The notes below the pieces were generated by a model. The model was not told the origin of the DNA. It saw only the letters and a list, made by a program, of their open reading frames with translations, and did not search any database. A stretch of 64,000 bases of DNA from Pseudonocardia alni (GTDB taxonomy: Bacteria; Actinomycetota; Actinomycetes; Mycobacteriales; Pseudonocardiaceae), in contig NZ_PHUJ01000003.1 of assembly GCF_002813375.1 (NCBI RefSeq), positions 3,534,001 through 3,598,000 on the forward strand. Direction: 5' to 3'. A program made the position numbers and the translations under genes. Below, piece after piece: positions 27,374 through 35,674 of this stretch. How positions within the stretch are numbered: position 1 is the stretch's first letter; each line of letters begins with the position of its first letter.

Positions 27374-27775
27374 ATGGGCAGGAACGGGCCGTACGAGCGG
27401 TACTACGCGGAGCGCGAGGCCTCCGGGCAACGCACCGTGCTGTGGCCATGGGTGCTGCTCGCACTCGTCGTGCCGTTGCTGCTGGTCCGGTCGTTCGTGG
27501 TGGCCGACGAGCCCGCCGGGGCGACGGCGACCCACCAGGCCGCGCCGGCGCCCGCGCGCGAGGCCGGGCAGGGCGTCCACCGGGCCGGGACCGACATCGA
27601 GCCCGGCACCTGGGCCACGGACGGCCCGGGATCCGGCGCCGAGTGCGGCTACACGCGCACCGCGGCCGACGGTGTCGAGATCGCCAGCGCCCGGCTGCAC
27701 GGCGCGGCCGCCGCACGGTTCCTGGACGGGGAGTCGGTCGTCCTCACCGGGGGCTGCACCTGGACGGCCGACTGA
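27374..27775 (+). CDS. Membrane-anchored hypothetical protein
   Basis: A 133-residue protein with a charged N-terminus, one membrane helix (about 24-40), an Ala/Pro linker, and a small outer domain with AGTDIEPGTWATDG, two Cys (CGY and GGCTW) and a repeated Gly pattern. The outer domain resembles C-terminal domains of actinobacterial lipoproteins of unknown function. Its stop is six bases from the stop of the convergent YeiH-like gene. Function unknown. Confidence 0.65.
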   Translation: MGRNGPYERYYAEREASGQRTVLWPWVLLALVVPLLLVRSFVVADEPAGATATHQAAPAPAREAGQGVHRAGTDIEPGTWATDGPGSGAECGYTRTAADGVEIASARLHGAAAARFLDGESVVLTGGCTWTAD

Positions 27776-27781
27776 CCGGGG

Positions 27782-28843
27782 TCACAGGGTTCCGGTCACC
27801 GCCTGCAGCAGCAGGCTGCTCGCCCCGACCAGGATCCACAGACCCGCGCCGAGCAGCAGCGGACGCGGACCGGCGCGACGGAGGTCGGACAAGCGCATCG
27901 ACAGCCCGATCCCGGCCAGCGCCGTCGTGATCAGGAACGTGCCGAGCGTGGTGATCGCCGGGTGCCAGGCCTCGGGCACCAGTCCGGCGCTGGTCAGGGC
28001 GGAGGCGACGGCGAACCCGATCAGGAAGGTCGGGACGAGCTTGCGCCACGGGAGCGAGTGGGTCCGCTCGCCGGCCGCTTCGGCATCCCGCCGGGCGACC
28101 CGGGTGGCGAGCACGAGGACGATCGGGATCAGCATCAGTGTCCGGGCCAGCTTCACGATGACCGAGTAGGGCCCGGCGTCACCGCCGTAGGCGTATCCGG
28201 CGGCGACGACCGAGGACGTGTCGTTGATCGCCGTGCCCGCCCACAGGCCGAAGGCGTGCGGTGCCAGGCCCATCAGGTGGCCGAGCTGGGGGAAGGTCAG
28301 CACGGCGACCACGTTGAAGGTGAAGATCGTGCCGATGGCGTAGGCGACCTGCGACTCCTTCGCCCGGATCACGGCCTGGGTCGCCGCGATGGCGGACGCG
28401 CCGCAGATCGCGGTACCGACGCCGATGAGGAGCTGGGCGTCGCCCCGCACCCCGAGCAGTCGTCCGAGTCCCCAGGCGCCGGCGAGGGCCACGGCGAGCG
28501 TGCCGAGCATGACCGGCAGCGAGGTGAGTCCGACGTGGGCGATCTGGGCCAGGGACGACGTCAGGCCCAGCACCACGATCGAGGTCTGCAGGACCGGACG
28601 GGAGGCGAAGGCCAGCCCGGGCCGGAGCCGGTCGCCGGGCCGGAGCACGGTCGCGACGAGCACCCCGAGCACGATCCCGAACACCGGCCCGCCGATCACG
28701 GGTATCTCGGTCCCGGCCGCCGTGGCGACGGCGGCGACGACCAGCGCGACGGCGAGTCCGGGGAGATGGTCGCGGGCCCGGTCGGTGAAGGACGCGGTGG
28801 GTGCGTCGGTGGTCGAGGAGGCACGATCGGCGGTGGGCGCCAT
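27782..28843 (-). CDS. YeiH/UPF0324-type putative sulfate exporter
   Basis: Integral membrane protein of the Cons_hypoth698 (putative sulfate exporter) family, 353 residues with about ten hydrophobic segments. The family signature GTAICGASAIAA is near residues 140-152, and GLWAGTAINDTSSVVAAG is near 195. The ATG has GGAAGG upstream. The perfect palindrome AATGTACGTACATT lies 25-38 bases before the start and contains a TACATT that could act as -10 on this strand, so the GntR protein encoded at 38367 likely represses it. A role in exporting sulfite or sulfate is from the family name, not proven. Confidence 0.88.
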   Translation of the reverse strand: MAPTADRASSTTDAPTASFTDRARDHLPGLAVALVVAAVATAAGTEIPVIGGPVFGIVLGVLVATVLRPGDRLRPGLAFASRPVLQTSIVVLGLTSSLAQIAHVGLTSLPVMLGTLAVALAGAWGLGRLLGVRGDAQLLIGVGTAICGASAIAATQAVIRAKESQVAYAIGTIFTFNVVAVLTFPQLGHLMGLAPHAFGLWAGTAINDTSSVVAAGYAYGGDAGPYSVIVKLARTLMLIPIVLVLATRVARRDAEAAGERTHSLPWRKLVPTFLIGFAVASALTSAGLVPEAWHPAITTLGTFLITTALAGIGLSMRLSDLRRAGPRPLLLGAGLWILVGASSLLLQAVTGTL

Positions 28844-28867
28844 GGTGCGGACCTTCCGGTCGACGTC

Positions 28868-28881
28868 AATGTACGTACATT
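28868..28881. promoter_or_regulatory. GntR-type operator AATGTACGTACATT (perfect palindrome)
   Basis: A perfect 14-bp palindrome between the YeiH-like gene (25 bases away) and the divergent MshC-like gene (about 96 bases away). Three further copies of AATGNNCGTACATT occur in this window, one over the promoter of a GntR/UTRA gene. Confidence 0.8.
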
Positions 28882-28977
28882 ACGCCGTGAAACGGTGGAC
28901 CGCCCGTGATCACGATGTCGACGACCGGTCCGGGGAGCCCTTCCCCGGGCGTCGGGGAATCGGTGAGGATGGCCGGT

Positions 28978-30126
28978 ATGGACCAGTTCGAGGCGGACGG
29001 CACGGTCGGGAGCGACGGGGGTGGAGGCGCCGCGTTCGCGCTGGCAGGGGCGTCGCTGCCGCTGTCGGCGCCTGCCCGGGTCTACGTGTGCGGGATCACC
29101 CCCTACGACGTCACCCATCTGGGGCACGCCTCGACGTTCGTCTGGTCCGACGTGCTGACCCGGGTCGTGCGGGCGACCGGCATGCCGACCCGGGTGGCCC
29201 GCAACGTGACCGACGTCGACGACGTCCTCACCCGTACCGCCGCCGAGCGCCGGGTCGGCTACGACGAGTTCGGCCTGCGCCAGGAGTTCTGGTTCGACCG
29301 CACCATGGCCGACCTCCAGGTGGCCCCGCCCGACCACGCCCCGCACGCGCGCCACCACGTGAAGCACGTGATCGCGCTGGCCGCGGTGCTGCTGGCCACC
29401 GGCGCCGCCTACGAGCGCGACGGCGCGGTGTACTTCCGTGGCGCCGGCGTCCCGGACGCGGCGGGCCTGGACCGCGACACCGCACTGGCCCTGTCCGCCG
29501 AGTACGGCGACGATCCCCGCGACCCGCACCGGGACGACCCGTTCGACGTGCCGCTGTGGAAGCCCGCCGACGGCGACCACCCGGCCTGGCCGAGCCCGTG
29601 GGGGCCGGGACGCCCGGGCTGGCACGCCGAGTGCGCCGCGATGGCCCTGGCGACCCTCGGTGGTGTCGTCGACGTGCTCGCGGGCGGCGCCGATCTGGCG
29701 TTCCCGCACCACGCGTACCAGTCGGCGATGGCCGCGGCCGCGACCGGCGCGGGCCTGTTCGCCCGACGTGGGTTCCGGGCCGGGATCGTGTCCGTCGACG
29801 GTGCCAAGATGGCCAAGTCCACCGGCAACCTCGTGCTGGTGCAGGACCTGCTCGCCGACACCCCGGGGGCCGCGGTGCGGCTGTTCCTGCTGGACCGGCC
29901 GTGGGCACAGCCGTGGGAGTACCGGTCCGAGGACCTCGCGCTCGCGACCGGCCGGCTGGAGGAGCTCTATGTCGCAGCGGGGCGCAAGCCCGGTTCGGCC
30001 GCCGCGGTGGACGCGGTGCGCGACGCGCTGCTCGACGACCTCGACGTGCCCCGCGCGGTGGGGACGGCGCTGGAGGCGGGCGGCGAGGCGGCCCGTGCGG
30101 TCATCCGTACCCTGGCCCTGCAGTAG
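28978..30126 (+). CDS. MshC/CysRS-like cysteine ligase paralogue
   Basis: A 382-residue class I synthetase-fold enzyme. Zinc and cysteine ligands of the CysRS/MshC family are visible: Cys38 in VCGITPYD, Cys near 217 in WHAECAAM and His in FPHH. The HIGH-like motif is HLGH (47-50) and the KMSKS-like motif is KMAKS near 277. There is no anticodon domain, as in MshC, which joins cysteine to GlcN-inositol in mycothiol synthesis. I chose ATG 28978 with GAGGA eight bases before; GTG 28906 is possible. Being divergent from a sulfate exporter behind a sulfur-regulon operator suggests a specialised copy. True MshC is the alternative. Confidence 0.78.
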   Translation: MDQFEADGTVGSDGGGGAAFALAGASLPLSAPARVYVCGITPYDVTHLGHASTFVWSDVLTRVVRATGMPTRVARNVTDVDDVLTRTAAERRVGYDEFGLRQEFWFDRTMADLQVAPPDHAPHARHHVKHVIALAAVLLATGAAYERDGAVYFRGAGVPDAAGLDRDTALALSAEYGDDPRDPHRDDPFDVPLWKPADGDHPAWPSPWGPGRPGWHAECAAMALATLGGVVDVLAGGADLAFPHHAYQSAMAAAATGAGLFARRGFRAGIVSVDGAKMAKSTGNLVLVQDLLADTPGAAVRLFLLDRPWAQPWEYRSEDLALATGRLEELYVAAGRKPGSAAAVDAVRDALLDDLDVPRAVGTALEAGGEAARAVIRTLALQ

Positions 30127-30137
30127 CAGGAGGTGCG

Positions 30138-30500
30138 GTGGCCGGTCTGGGTGAGCTCGAGAGCCGTGTGATGGCGGCCCTGTGGGACGCCGACGGCCCC
30201 CGGACCGTCCGTGCCGTCCACACGGCGCTCGCCGCGGAGCGGCCGCTCGCCTACACGACGGTCCTGACCGTGCTGGACAATCTGCACGGCAAGGGCTGGG
30301 TGCGCCGCGAGCGCGCGGGGCGGGCCTGGGTCTACACCCCGGCGCGGGCGCGCGAGGAGGCCGGCGCGGAGATGCTGCGCGACATGCTCGACTCGCTCGG
30401 CGACCCGCGCGGTGTCCTGCTGCACTTCGCCCGCGGGATGGACGAGGGGGAGTCGGAGTTCCTGCGCCGGGCCCTGTCCCGCGAGCGGGACGGCCCGTGA
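30138..30500 (+). CDS. BlaI/MecI-family repressor
   Basis: A 120-residue winged-helix repressor from GTG 30138 with AGGAGG upstream. The pattern GELESRVMAALWDADGPRTV, followed by the recognition helix TTVLTVLDNLHGKGWVRRER, matches BlaI/CopY proteins. Its stop overlaps the start of an M56-type peptidase gene by four bases, the classic BlaI-BlaR order. Two BlaI-like operators stand between the peptidase gene and the DsbA-like gene at 31474-31513, so that redox operon is the likely target. Confidence 0.93.
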   Translation: MAGLGELESRVMAALWDADGPRTVRAVHTALAAERPLAYTTVLTVLDNLHGKGWVRRERAGRAWVYTPARAREEAGAEMLRDMLDSLGDPRGVLLHFARGMDEGESEFLRRALSRERDGP

Positions 30501-31435
30501 CCGTCGCCCTCGGTCTGCTGCTGGCCGCGGTCGCCTTCGGTGTCACCGGGCCCGCCTACCTGCGGCCGACCGCGGACCCGCGGGTGCATCCGGGCCTCGC
30601 CCTGTCCGCCTGGGTGGTCACGCTGCTCGCGGCGGCGGGGTCGGCGGTCACCGCCGCCGCGGTGCTCGTGCTGCCCGACCCGTCCGTGCCCGACGGGATG
30701 CTGGGAGTCGCGGTCGTGTGCTGGCGCGCGCTGGCGCGGGGCACCGACGTCCCCTGGCTGCTGCTGGTCCGGCTCCTCGTCGGGGTCACGCTGCTGGCCC
30801 TGCTGGCCCGGGTCGCGGTCCTGTTCGCGGCGTCGCTGCGTCGGCAGCGACGGCACCTGACCGACCGGTCCGGAGCGTTGCGTGCCGTCGCCGAGGTCCG
30901 CGACGGCGTCTGGTGGATCCCGTGCGACGACCCGGTCGCGTTCTCCCTCGGCGGCGGTCGCCGGGGGATCGTCGTGGCCGCCACCGGTCTGCGCCGCCTC
31001 GGCCCCGGGGCCGTCGACGCGGTCCTCGCACACGAGCGCGCCCACGTACGGGGCCGTCACCACCTGGCGGTCGCGCTCGCCGTCGCCGCCGCGGACGCAC
31101 TGCCCCGGGTCCCGCTGTGCCGCGCGGCGCCGGGGGCGGTCGGGGTGCTGTGCGAGCTCGCCGCCGATGCGGCGGCGGTCCGCCGGCACGGCCCCGCAGC
31201 GGTCCGCGCCGCGCTCGCCGGGACGGCGGGGCGGACCGTGACGCCGCGCGGCGCGGTCGGGTTCGACGCGTTCCCCGAGGTGCGTCGCTCCTGGCTCGAC
31301 CCGCCCCGGTCGGCCCTCCTGCGCGGCGACGGCGCCGCGGCCCGGCTGCTGACCGGTGCGGTGGCCCTGGTGCCCGCGCTGCTGCCCGCGGCCGGTGCGG
31401 TCGCCCTGGTGCTCGCGGCCTGCCTCGCGCCCTGA
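30497..31435 (+). CDS. BlaR1/M56-like membrane zinc peptidase
   Basis: A 312-residue membrane protein with helices near 4-22, 35-60, 85-112 and a C-terminal pair near 275-310. The zinc site HERAH is near residue 178, followed by VRGRHH and a helical region with ELAADAAAV that supplies the third ligand Glu. It lacks the large penicillin-sensing domain of BlaR1, so it is probably a minimal M56 protease that cleaves the BlaI-type repressor on an envelope signal. It overlaps the repressor gene by four bases. Confidence 0.88.
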   Translation: MTVALGLLLAAVAFGVTGPAYLRPTADPRVHPGLALSAWVVTLLAAAGSAVTAAAVLVLPDPSVPDGMLGVAVVCWRALARGTDVPWLLLVRLLVGVTLLALLARVAVLFAASLRRQRRHLTDRSGALRAVAEVRDGVWWIPCDDPVAFSLGGGRRGIVVAATGLRRLGPGAVDAVLAHERAHVRGRHHLAVALAVAAADALPRVPLCRAAPGAVGVLCELAADAAAVRRHGPAAVRAALAGTAGRTVTPRGAVGFDAFPEVRRSWLDPPRSALLRGDGAAARLLTGAVALVPALLPAAGAVALVLAACLAP

Positions 31436-31473
31436 GGGTCTGCGCCCCCTATTGACCGGACATTCACACCGCT

Positions 31474-31513
31474 CTACTACCGTGTTCGTAGACAGCTACT
31501 ACTCGGATAGTAG
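31474..31513. promoter_or_regulatory. Two tandem BlaI-like operators over a promoter
   Basis: CTACTA-N6-TCGTAG (31474-31491) and CTACTA-N6-TAGTAG (31496-31513) are separated by four bases. A TTGACC at 31452-31457 with TACTAC at 31475-31480 (17-base spacer) gives a possible -35/-10 pair overlapped by the first site. The second site ends 12 bases before the DsbA-like ATG. The adjacent BlaI gene is the obvious candidate binder. Confidence 0.75.
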
Positions 31514-31525
31514 AAAGGGGCCGGC

Positions 31526-32269
31526 ATGGGACGCACGACCGGCAATCTGGAGCGCCGGGGCCGGCAGCGGGACGTGACGATCGTCGTCGTCCTCGTCGTG
31601 TTGGCCCTGGGGCTGATCGGCTACCTCGTTCTCGGGGCCACCGGTGGCGACGACGCCGCCCCGCCCGCGACGCCGGGGCAGTCGGCCGACGCCGGGCAGC
31701 CGGCCGTCGGCCCGCTGGGCGACATCGCCCGTCGCGAGAAGGGGGATCCCGCCGCGCTCGGCCGCACCGACGCCCCGGTGGTGATGGTCGCCTTCTCCGA
31801 CTACCGCTGCCCGTTCTGCGCGAAATTCAGCCGGGACACCGAGCAGCAGCTCGTGGACGAGTACGTGCAGGACGGCAGGCTGCGCATAGAGTGGCGCGAC
31901 TTCCCGATCTTCGGGCCGGAGTCCACGCTGGCCGCCCAGGCCGGTCGGGCCGCGGCGATGCAGGGCCGGTTCTGGGAGTTCAACACGGCGGTCTTCGCCG
32001 ACAGCCCGGAGCGTGCCCACCCGGACCTGCCCGAGGACACGCTCGTCGCCTACGCCGAGAAGGTCGGTGTCCCCGACATCGCGAAGTTCCGGACCGACAT
32101 GCACGGGCCCGAGGCGGCGCAGGCGGTGCAGCGCGACCTCGACGAGGGGTCGGCGCTCGGGGTGCCCAGCACCCCGGCCTTCGTCGTGAACGGGCACCCG
32201 CTCATGGGGGCCCAGCCCGTCGCCGAGTTCCGGGCGCAGATCGACCAGGCGCTGGCGGCCACGCGGTGA
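31526..32269 (+). CDS. DsbA-like membrane-anchored thiol oxidoreductase
   Basis: Extracytoplasmic thiol-disulfide oxidoreductase, 247 residues. A membrane helix (about 17-37) and a Pro/Gly linker lead to a thioredoxin/DsbA fold with the CPFC active site at Cys95-Cys98 and the cis-Pro loop LGVPSTPAFVVNG near 212-224. AAAGGGG precedes the ATG. It overlaps the CcdA-like gene by four bases and lies directly behind the two BlaI-like operators. It probably oxidises or isomerises exported protein thiols. Confidence 0.93.
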   Translation: MGRTTGNLERRGRQRDVTIVVVLVVLALGLIGYLVLGATGGDDAAPPATPGQSADAGQPAVGPLGDIARREKGDPAALGRTDAPVVMVAFSDYRCPFCAKFSRDTEQQLVDEYVQDGRLRIEWRDFPIFGPESTLAAQAGRAAAMQGRFWEFNTAVFADSPERAHPDLPEDTLVAYAEKVGVPDIAKFRTDMHGPEAAQAVQRDLDEGSALGVPSTPAFVVNGHPLMGAQPVAEFRAQIDQALAATR

Positions 32270-33126
32270 GCGGTATCGGTCTGCCGGCGGCCTTCCTGGG
32301 CGGGCTGCTCTCCCTGGTCAGCCCGTGCGCGGCGCTGCTGCTGCCGTCGTTCTTCGCCTACGCCTTCGACCGCGTCGGCACCCTGATCGGCCGCACGCTG
32401 ACCTTCCTGGCAGGCCTGCTCGTGGTGCTCGTGCCGCTCGGCGCCGGGGTGGCCCTGGTCGGGGACCTGCTGACCCGCTACCGCGGCCTCGTCACGACCC
32501 TCGGTGGGCTGCTCCTGATCGTGTTCGGCGTTCTCGCGGTCCTCGGCATCGGGTTCGCCAGCTCCTCCGCGGCCCGGGCCGCAGGGCGTATCCGGGTCTC
32601 GGGCCCGTTGTCGACCTTCGCGCTGGGCACGGTCTACGGACTGGCCGGGTTCTGCGCCGGTCCACTGCTCGGCAGCGTCCTGACGGTCGCCGCGATCGGG
32701 GCCGAGCCGGGCTACGGCGCGGCGCTGCTCGCCGCCTACGCGGTGGGGATGGCCGCCCCGCTGTTCGTGCTGGCCCTGCTCTGGGACCGCTTCGGGCTGG
32801 GGCGCAGGCCGTGGCTGCGCGGCCGTGAGATCACCCTCGGCCCGTTGCGCACCCACACGACGAGCCTGGTCTCGGGGCTGCTCTTCATCGGCATCGGGAT
32901 GCTGTTCCTGCTGACCGACGGGACCGCCGGGATCATCGCGCCCACCACCGTCGACCAGCAGGCCGACGCCCAGGTCGCGATCCGCGACCTGGTCGGCGGG
33001 GTGCCGGACGCCGTCGTCCTGCTCGCGATCGTCCTGCTCGCGCTGGTCGTCGCGGTGGTCAGGCTGCTGCGCTCCCGTCGCGGCGCCGGCACCGCCGCCG
33101 AGCGGGACCACGAGGAGGCCCGGTGA
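32266..33126 (+). CDS. CcdA/DsbD-type transmembrane thiol-electron carrier
   Basis: Membrane protein of 286 residues that by family carries reducing equivalents across the membrane. Paired cysteines of the family lie in SLVSPCAALLLPS (Cys21) and GLAGFCAGPLLGS (Cys130), within symmetrical helix hairpins. About eight hydrophobic segments are seen. The GTG start overlaps the DsbA-like stop, and its end overlaps the next gene by four bases. It would keep the DsbA-like protein or another exported thiol protein reduced. Confidence 0.9.
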   Translation: MSGIGLPAAFLGGLLSLVSPCAALLLPSFFAYAFDRVGTLIGRTLTFLAGLLVVLVPLGAGVALVGDLLTRYRGLVTTLGGLLLIVFGVLAVLGIGFASSSAARAAGRIRVSGPLSTFALGTVYGLAGFCAGPLLGSVLTVAAIGAEPGYGAALLAAYAVGMAAPLFVLALLWDRFGLGRRPWLRGREITLGPLRTHTTSLVSGLLFIGIGMLFLLTDGTAGIIAPTTVDQQADAQVAIRDLVGGVPDAVVLLAIVLLALVVAVVRLLRSRRGAGTAAERDHEEAR

Positions 33127-33596
33127 ACGCGCTCGACGCACTGCGCGCCTGGACCGTCCGGCACTGGACCGTCGCCACGGTGTCCGCGGTCGCGACGGCC
33201 GTGGTCATGGCGGTCCCGACGGCCGTGCTGTCGAACCCGTGGTTCTGGCGTGAGGTCCCGACCCCGGCCTGGGCCTACCCGGTCCTCGCGCTGGTCGCGA
33301 TCCTGTCCGGGCTGGTCGCGGCCACCTACGTCCGGAGCCCCGACGGGCCCGGCGGCCGCCGCGCCTCGGCAGGCGCGCTGCTCGGCTTCTTCGCCGTCGG
33401 CTGCCCGGTCTGCAACAAGCTCGTCCTGCTGGTGCTCGGCTACGCCGGGGCCATGACGTGGTTCGAACCGGTCCAGCCGTTCCTGGCGGTGCTGGCGGTG
33501 GCCGGTATGGCCGCGGCGCTGCGGGCCCGGCTGCGCGGGGCGCTGGCCTGCCCGGTGCCCGTGGCGACACCCCGGTCCTCGGAGGAGATCCCGTGA
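33123..33596 (+). CDS. Membrane protein with an intramembrane CPVC motif
   Basis: A 157-residue protein with four hydrophobic segments (about 20-37, 52-69, 85-106 and 117-133). The motif GCPVCNKL (Cys94, Cys97) lies inside or at the edge of the third helix, a thioredoxin-like CxxC in a membrane setting. The family is not named to my knowledge. Being coupled by four-base overlaps to a CcdA-like gene and an L,D-transpeptidase gene points to thiol redox in the envelope. A VKOR-like quinone link is possible but not shown. Confidence 0.75.
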   Translation: MNALDALRAWTVRHWTVATVSAVATAVVMAVPTAVLSNPWFWREVPTPAWAYPVLALVAILSGLVAATYVRSPDGPGGRRASAGALLGFFAVGCPVCNKLVLLVLGYAGAMTWFEPVQPFLAVLAVAGMAAALRARLRGALACPVPVATPRSSEEIP

Positions 33597-34096
33597 ACAC
33601 CCTGCTGCGTCGTGCCCTGACCGTCGTCGCCACCGGCGGCGTCCTCGTCGGAGGCGCCGGTCTCGCGTCCGCCGCCGGCGACGCGTCCGAGGCGCCGGCG
33701 CCCCCGGCGAGCACGGCGACGCCGTCCGGTGCCGCTGTCCCCGGCACCCCGTGCACCGCGTCGGCCGATGCCTGCGTCGACCTGGCCTCGCACACGGCGT
33801 GGCTGCTCGACGACGGCGAGGTGACCCGGACGGTCCCGTTCCTCGACGGCGACCCGCGCAGTCCCACCCCCGTGGGGACGTTCGCGGTCGACTGGAAGGC
33901 GCAGAACTACCACAGCCGCGAGTTCGACGCGGACATGCCGTTCTCGGTGTTCTTCGCCCCGGGCGGCATCGCCTTCCACGAGGGATCGCTCGAACGACCG
34001 TCCGCCGGGTGCGTGCACCTCGGGAAGCCGGACGCGGTCGCGTTCTTCGACGCGCTCGAGGTCGGTGACCAGGTCCAGGTCCGCCGCCCGTCCTGA
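33593..34096 (+). CDS. Secreted L,D-transpeptidase (YkuD domain)
   Basis: Cell-wall cross-linking enzyme, 167 residues from a GTG overlapping the previous stop. A signal peptide ends near residue 28. The catalytic domain is short, with PTPVGTFAV near 91-99 and the catalytic motif HEGSL...SAGCVHL (His129, Cys140). The usual SHGC is SAGC here. Two more Cys (54 and 61) precede the domain and could form a disulfide served by the DsbA-like protein. Membership in the BlaI-controlled operon links wall repair to thiol redox. It ends four bases from the convergent methyltransferase gene. Confidence 0.9.
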   Translation: MNTLLRRALTVVATGGVLVGGAGLASAAGDASEAPAPPASTATPSGAAVPGTPCTASADACVDLASHTAWLLDDGEVTRTVPFLDGDPRSPTPVGTFAVDWKAQNYHSREFDADMPFSVFFAPGGIAFHEGSLERPSAGCVHLGKPDAVAFFDALEVGDQVQVRRPS

Positions 34097-34100
34097 CCCG

Positions 34101-34727
34101 TCAGGCCCGGGTCGCGGTCAGCTGGACCATCGCCCCGATCGGTCCCCACGACGGCGTGGCCGGGAACCGCTCGACGGTGCCGGGCACGAACCCGGCGGCG
34201 GTGACCGCGGCCTCGGTGTCGCGGTCGAGCCGGCACCCCGCGGCCATGCGTTCCCAGAGCGGGGCCAGTCGCCGTCGCCAGGTCGCGGGCCGGCCGTGCC
34301 CGACGACGTGCTCGATCGCGACCAGCCGCCCGCCCGGGCGCAGTACCCGGTGCGCCTCGGCCAGTGCCCGCGCCGGGTCGGGGACGGTGCAGAGCACGAG
34401 GGTGAAGACGACCGCGTCGACCGAGCCGTCGGCGGCCGGCAGAGCATCGGCGCCCGCCCCGCTCACCGTGAGCGGGGCGGCGCAGGACCCGGCCCGGTCG
34501 CGCAGCCTGCGGCGCATGGCCGGATCGGGCTCGAGGGCGATGACCTCGTCGGCGTCACGGTAGTACGGCAGGTTGGCGCCGGTACCCGCGCCGACGTCGA
34601 GGACGCGGCCGGTCAGGTCGCCGACCAGCGCCGCCCGGCGCGGGCCGAGAACCCGGCGTTCGACGGGGTCGAGGACGCGGTCGTACAGCGCGGCGAAGAC
34701 GCGGTGTCCACCGGTGGGCACGGACAT
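34101..34727 (-). CDS. SAM-dependent methyltransferase (class I)
   Basis: A 208-residue Rossmann-fold methyltransferase. Motif I is VLDVGAGTGANLPYY near residues 42-56, the acidic loop ALEPDP follows, and post-motif II reads VVFTLVLCTVPDPARAL and RVLRPGGRLVAIEHV, as in UbiE/methyltransferase-11 proteins. I use ATG 34727 because TACCGT stands six bases before it, as for a leaderless promoter; ATG 34775 is an alternative. Substrate unknown; small thiols or lipids are possible given the neighbours. Confidence 0.82.
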   Translation of the reverse strand: MSVPTGGHRVFAALYDRVLDPVERRVLGPRRAALVGDLTGRVLDVGAGTGANLPYYRDADEVIALEPDPAMRRRLRDRAGSCAAPLTVSGAGADALPAADGSVDAVVFTLVLCTVPDPARALAEAHRVLRPGGRLVAIEHVVGHGRPATWRRRLAPLWERMAAGCRLDRDTEAAVTAAGFVPGTVERFPATPSWGPIGAMVQLTATRA

Positions 34728-34800
34728 CTGCGAACGGTAGCGGTTCCGGGCACCCTTCCGACGATGACCGGTCATTGTTGCCGTCCGGGGGCGGTAGGTC

Positions 34801-35670
34801 TCAGGCCGCGCCGGGACGCCCGACCCGCCGCAGCGGACAGCTCGCGACCCACGCGGCGCAGCCCGCCATCGACACCGCGACGGCGGCCAGGACGAGCAGG
34901 CCCGGCACCCGGATCGCGTCGGGCGCCTGCTGGACCAGCACGAACGCCCCCATCGCGAGCACGAACCAGCCGAACCCGCGCCGCAGGGCGTCGGCCGGGA
35001 TGCGGCCGACCAGCCGGGTACCGGCGAGGCTGCCGAGCACCGCCGCGACGGTGATCGCGCCGACGACGGTCCAGTCGAGCGAGACGGTGGTGAGGTAGCC
35101 GGCCAGGCCCGCGAGGGACTTGAGCGCGATGACCAGCAGCGACGTCCCGACCGCGACCCCCATCGGGAGCCCGCCCAGCAGTGCGAGAGCCGGGACGACC
35201 AGGAACCCGCCGCCGGCTCCCACGAGACCCGTCACGAGTCCGACGACGGCACCGTCGAGCAGGACCCGGGGGACCGGGAGCTCGCGGTGCTGCTCCGCCG
35301 GATCGATCTCCCGGCGGCCCCGCAGCATCGCCACGGCGGTCACCGTCATCATGAGGGCGAACGCGACCAGCAGGACCTGTGCGGGCAACCGGGCGCCGAC
35401 GAGCCCGCCGGCGAACGCGCCGGCCATGCCCGCGACCCCGAAGGTCAGGCCCGTCCGCCAGCGCACGCGTCCTGTACGGGCGTGCCCGGCCGCGCCGACC
35501 GCCGCGGTCACCCCGACGACGACCAGTGACGCCGCGATGGCCTCGCGGGCGTCGAGCCCGGCCACGTAGACCAGCAGCGGCACCATGAGGATCGAGCCGC
35601 CGCCGCCGAGGACGCCCAGCGACAGGCCGACCACGACCGAGAGCGCCAGGGTCAGGGCGACACTGGTCAC
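34801..35670 (-). CDS. TauE/SafE-family sulfite/anion exporter
   Basis: Membrane exporter, 289 residues from a GTG four bases after the stop of the persulfide dioxygenase gene. The repeated TauE motifs GVLGGGGSILMVPLLVY near 18 and LVGAGGGFLVVPALALL near 150 mark the two symmetrical halves. In Staphylococcus a TauE protein accompanies the CstA/CstB persulfide-detoxifying genes. Here it likely exports the sulfite made by the upstream enzyme. A C-terminal segment with two Cys (MAGCAAWVASCPLRR) is additional. Confidence 0.9.
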   Translation of the reverse strand: MTSVALTLALSVVVGLSLGVLGGGGSILMVPLLVYVAGLDAREAIAASLVVVGVTAAVGAAGHARTGRVRWRTGLTFGVAGMAGAFAGGLVGARLPAQVLLVAFALMMTVTAVAMLRGRREIDPAEQHRELPVPRVLLDGAVVGLVTGLVGAGGGFLVVPALALLGGLPMGVAVGTSLLVIALKSLAGLAGYLTTVSLDWTVVGAITVAAVLGSLAGTRLVGRIPADALRRGFGWFVLAMGAFVLVQQAPDAIRVPGLLVLAAVAVSMAGCAAWVASCPLRRVGRPGAA

Positions 35671-35674
35671 GACG

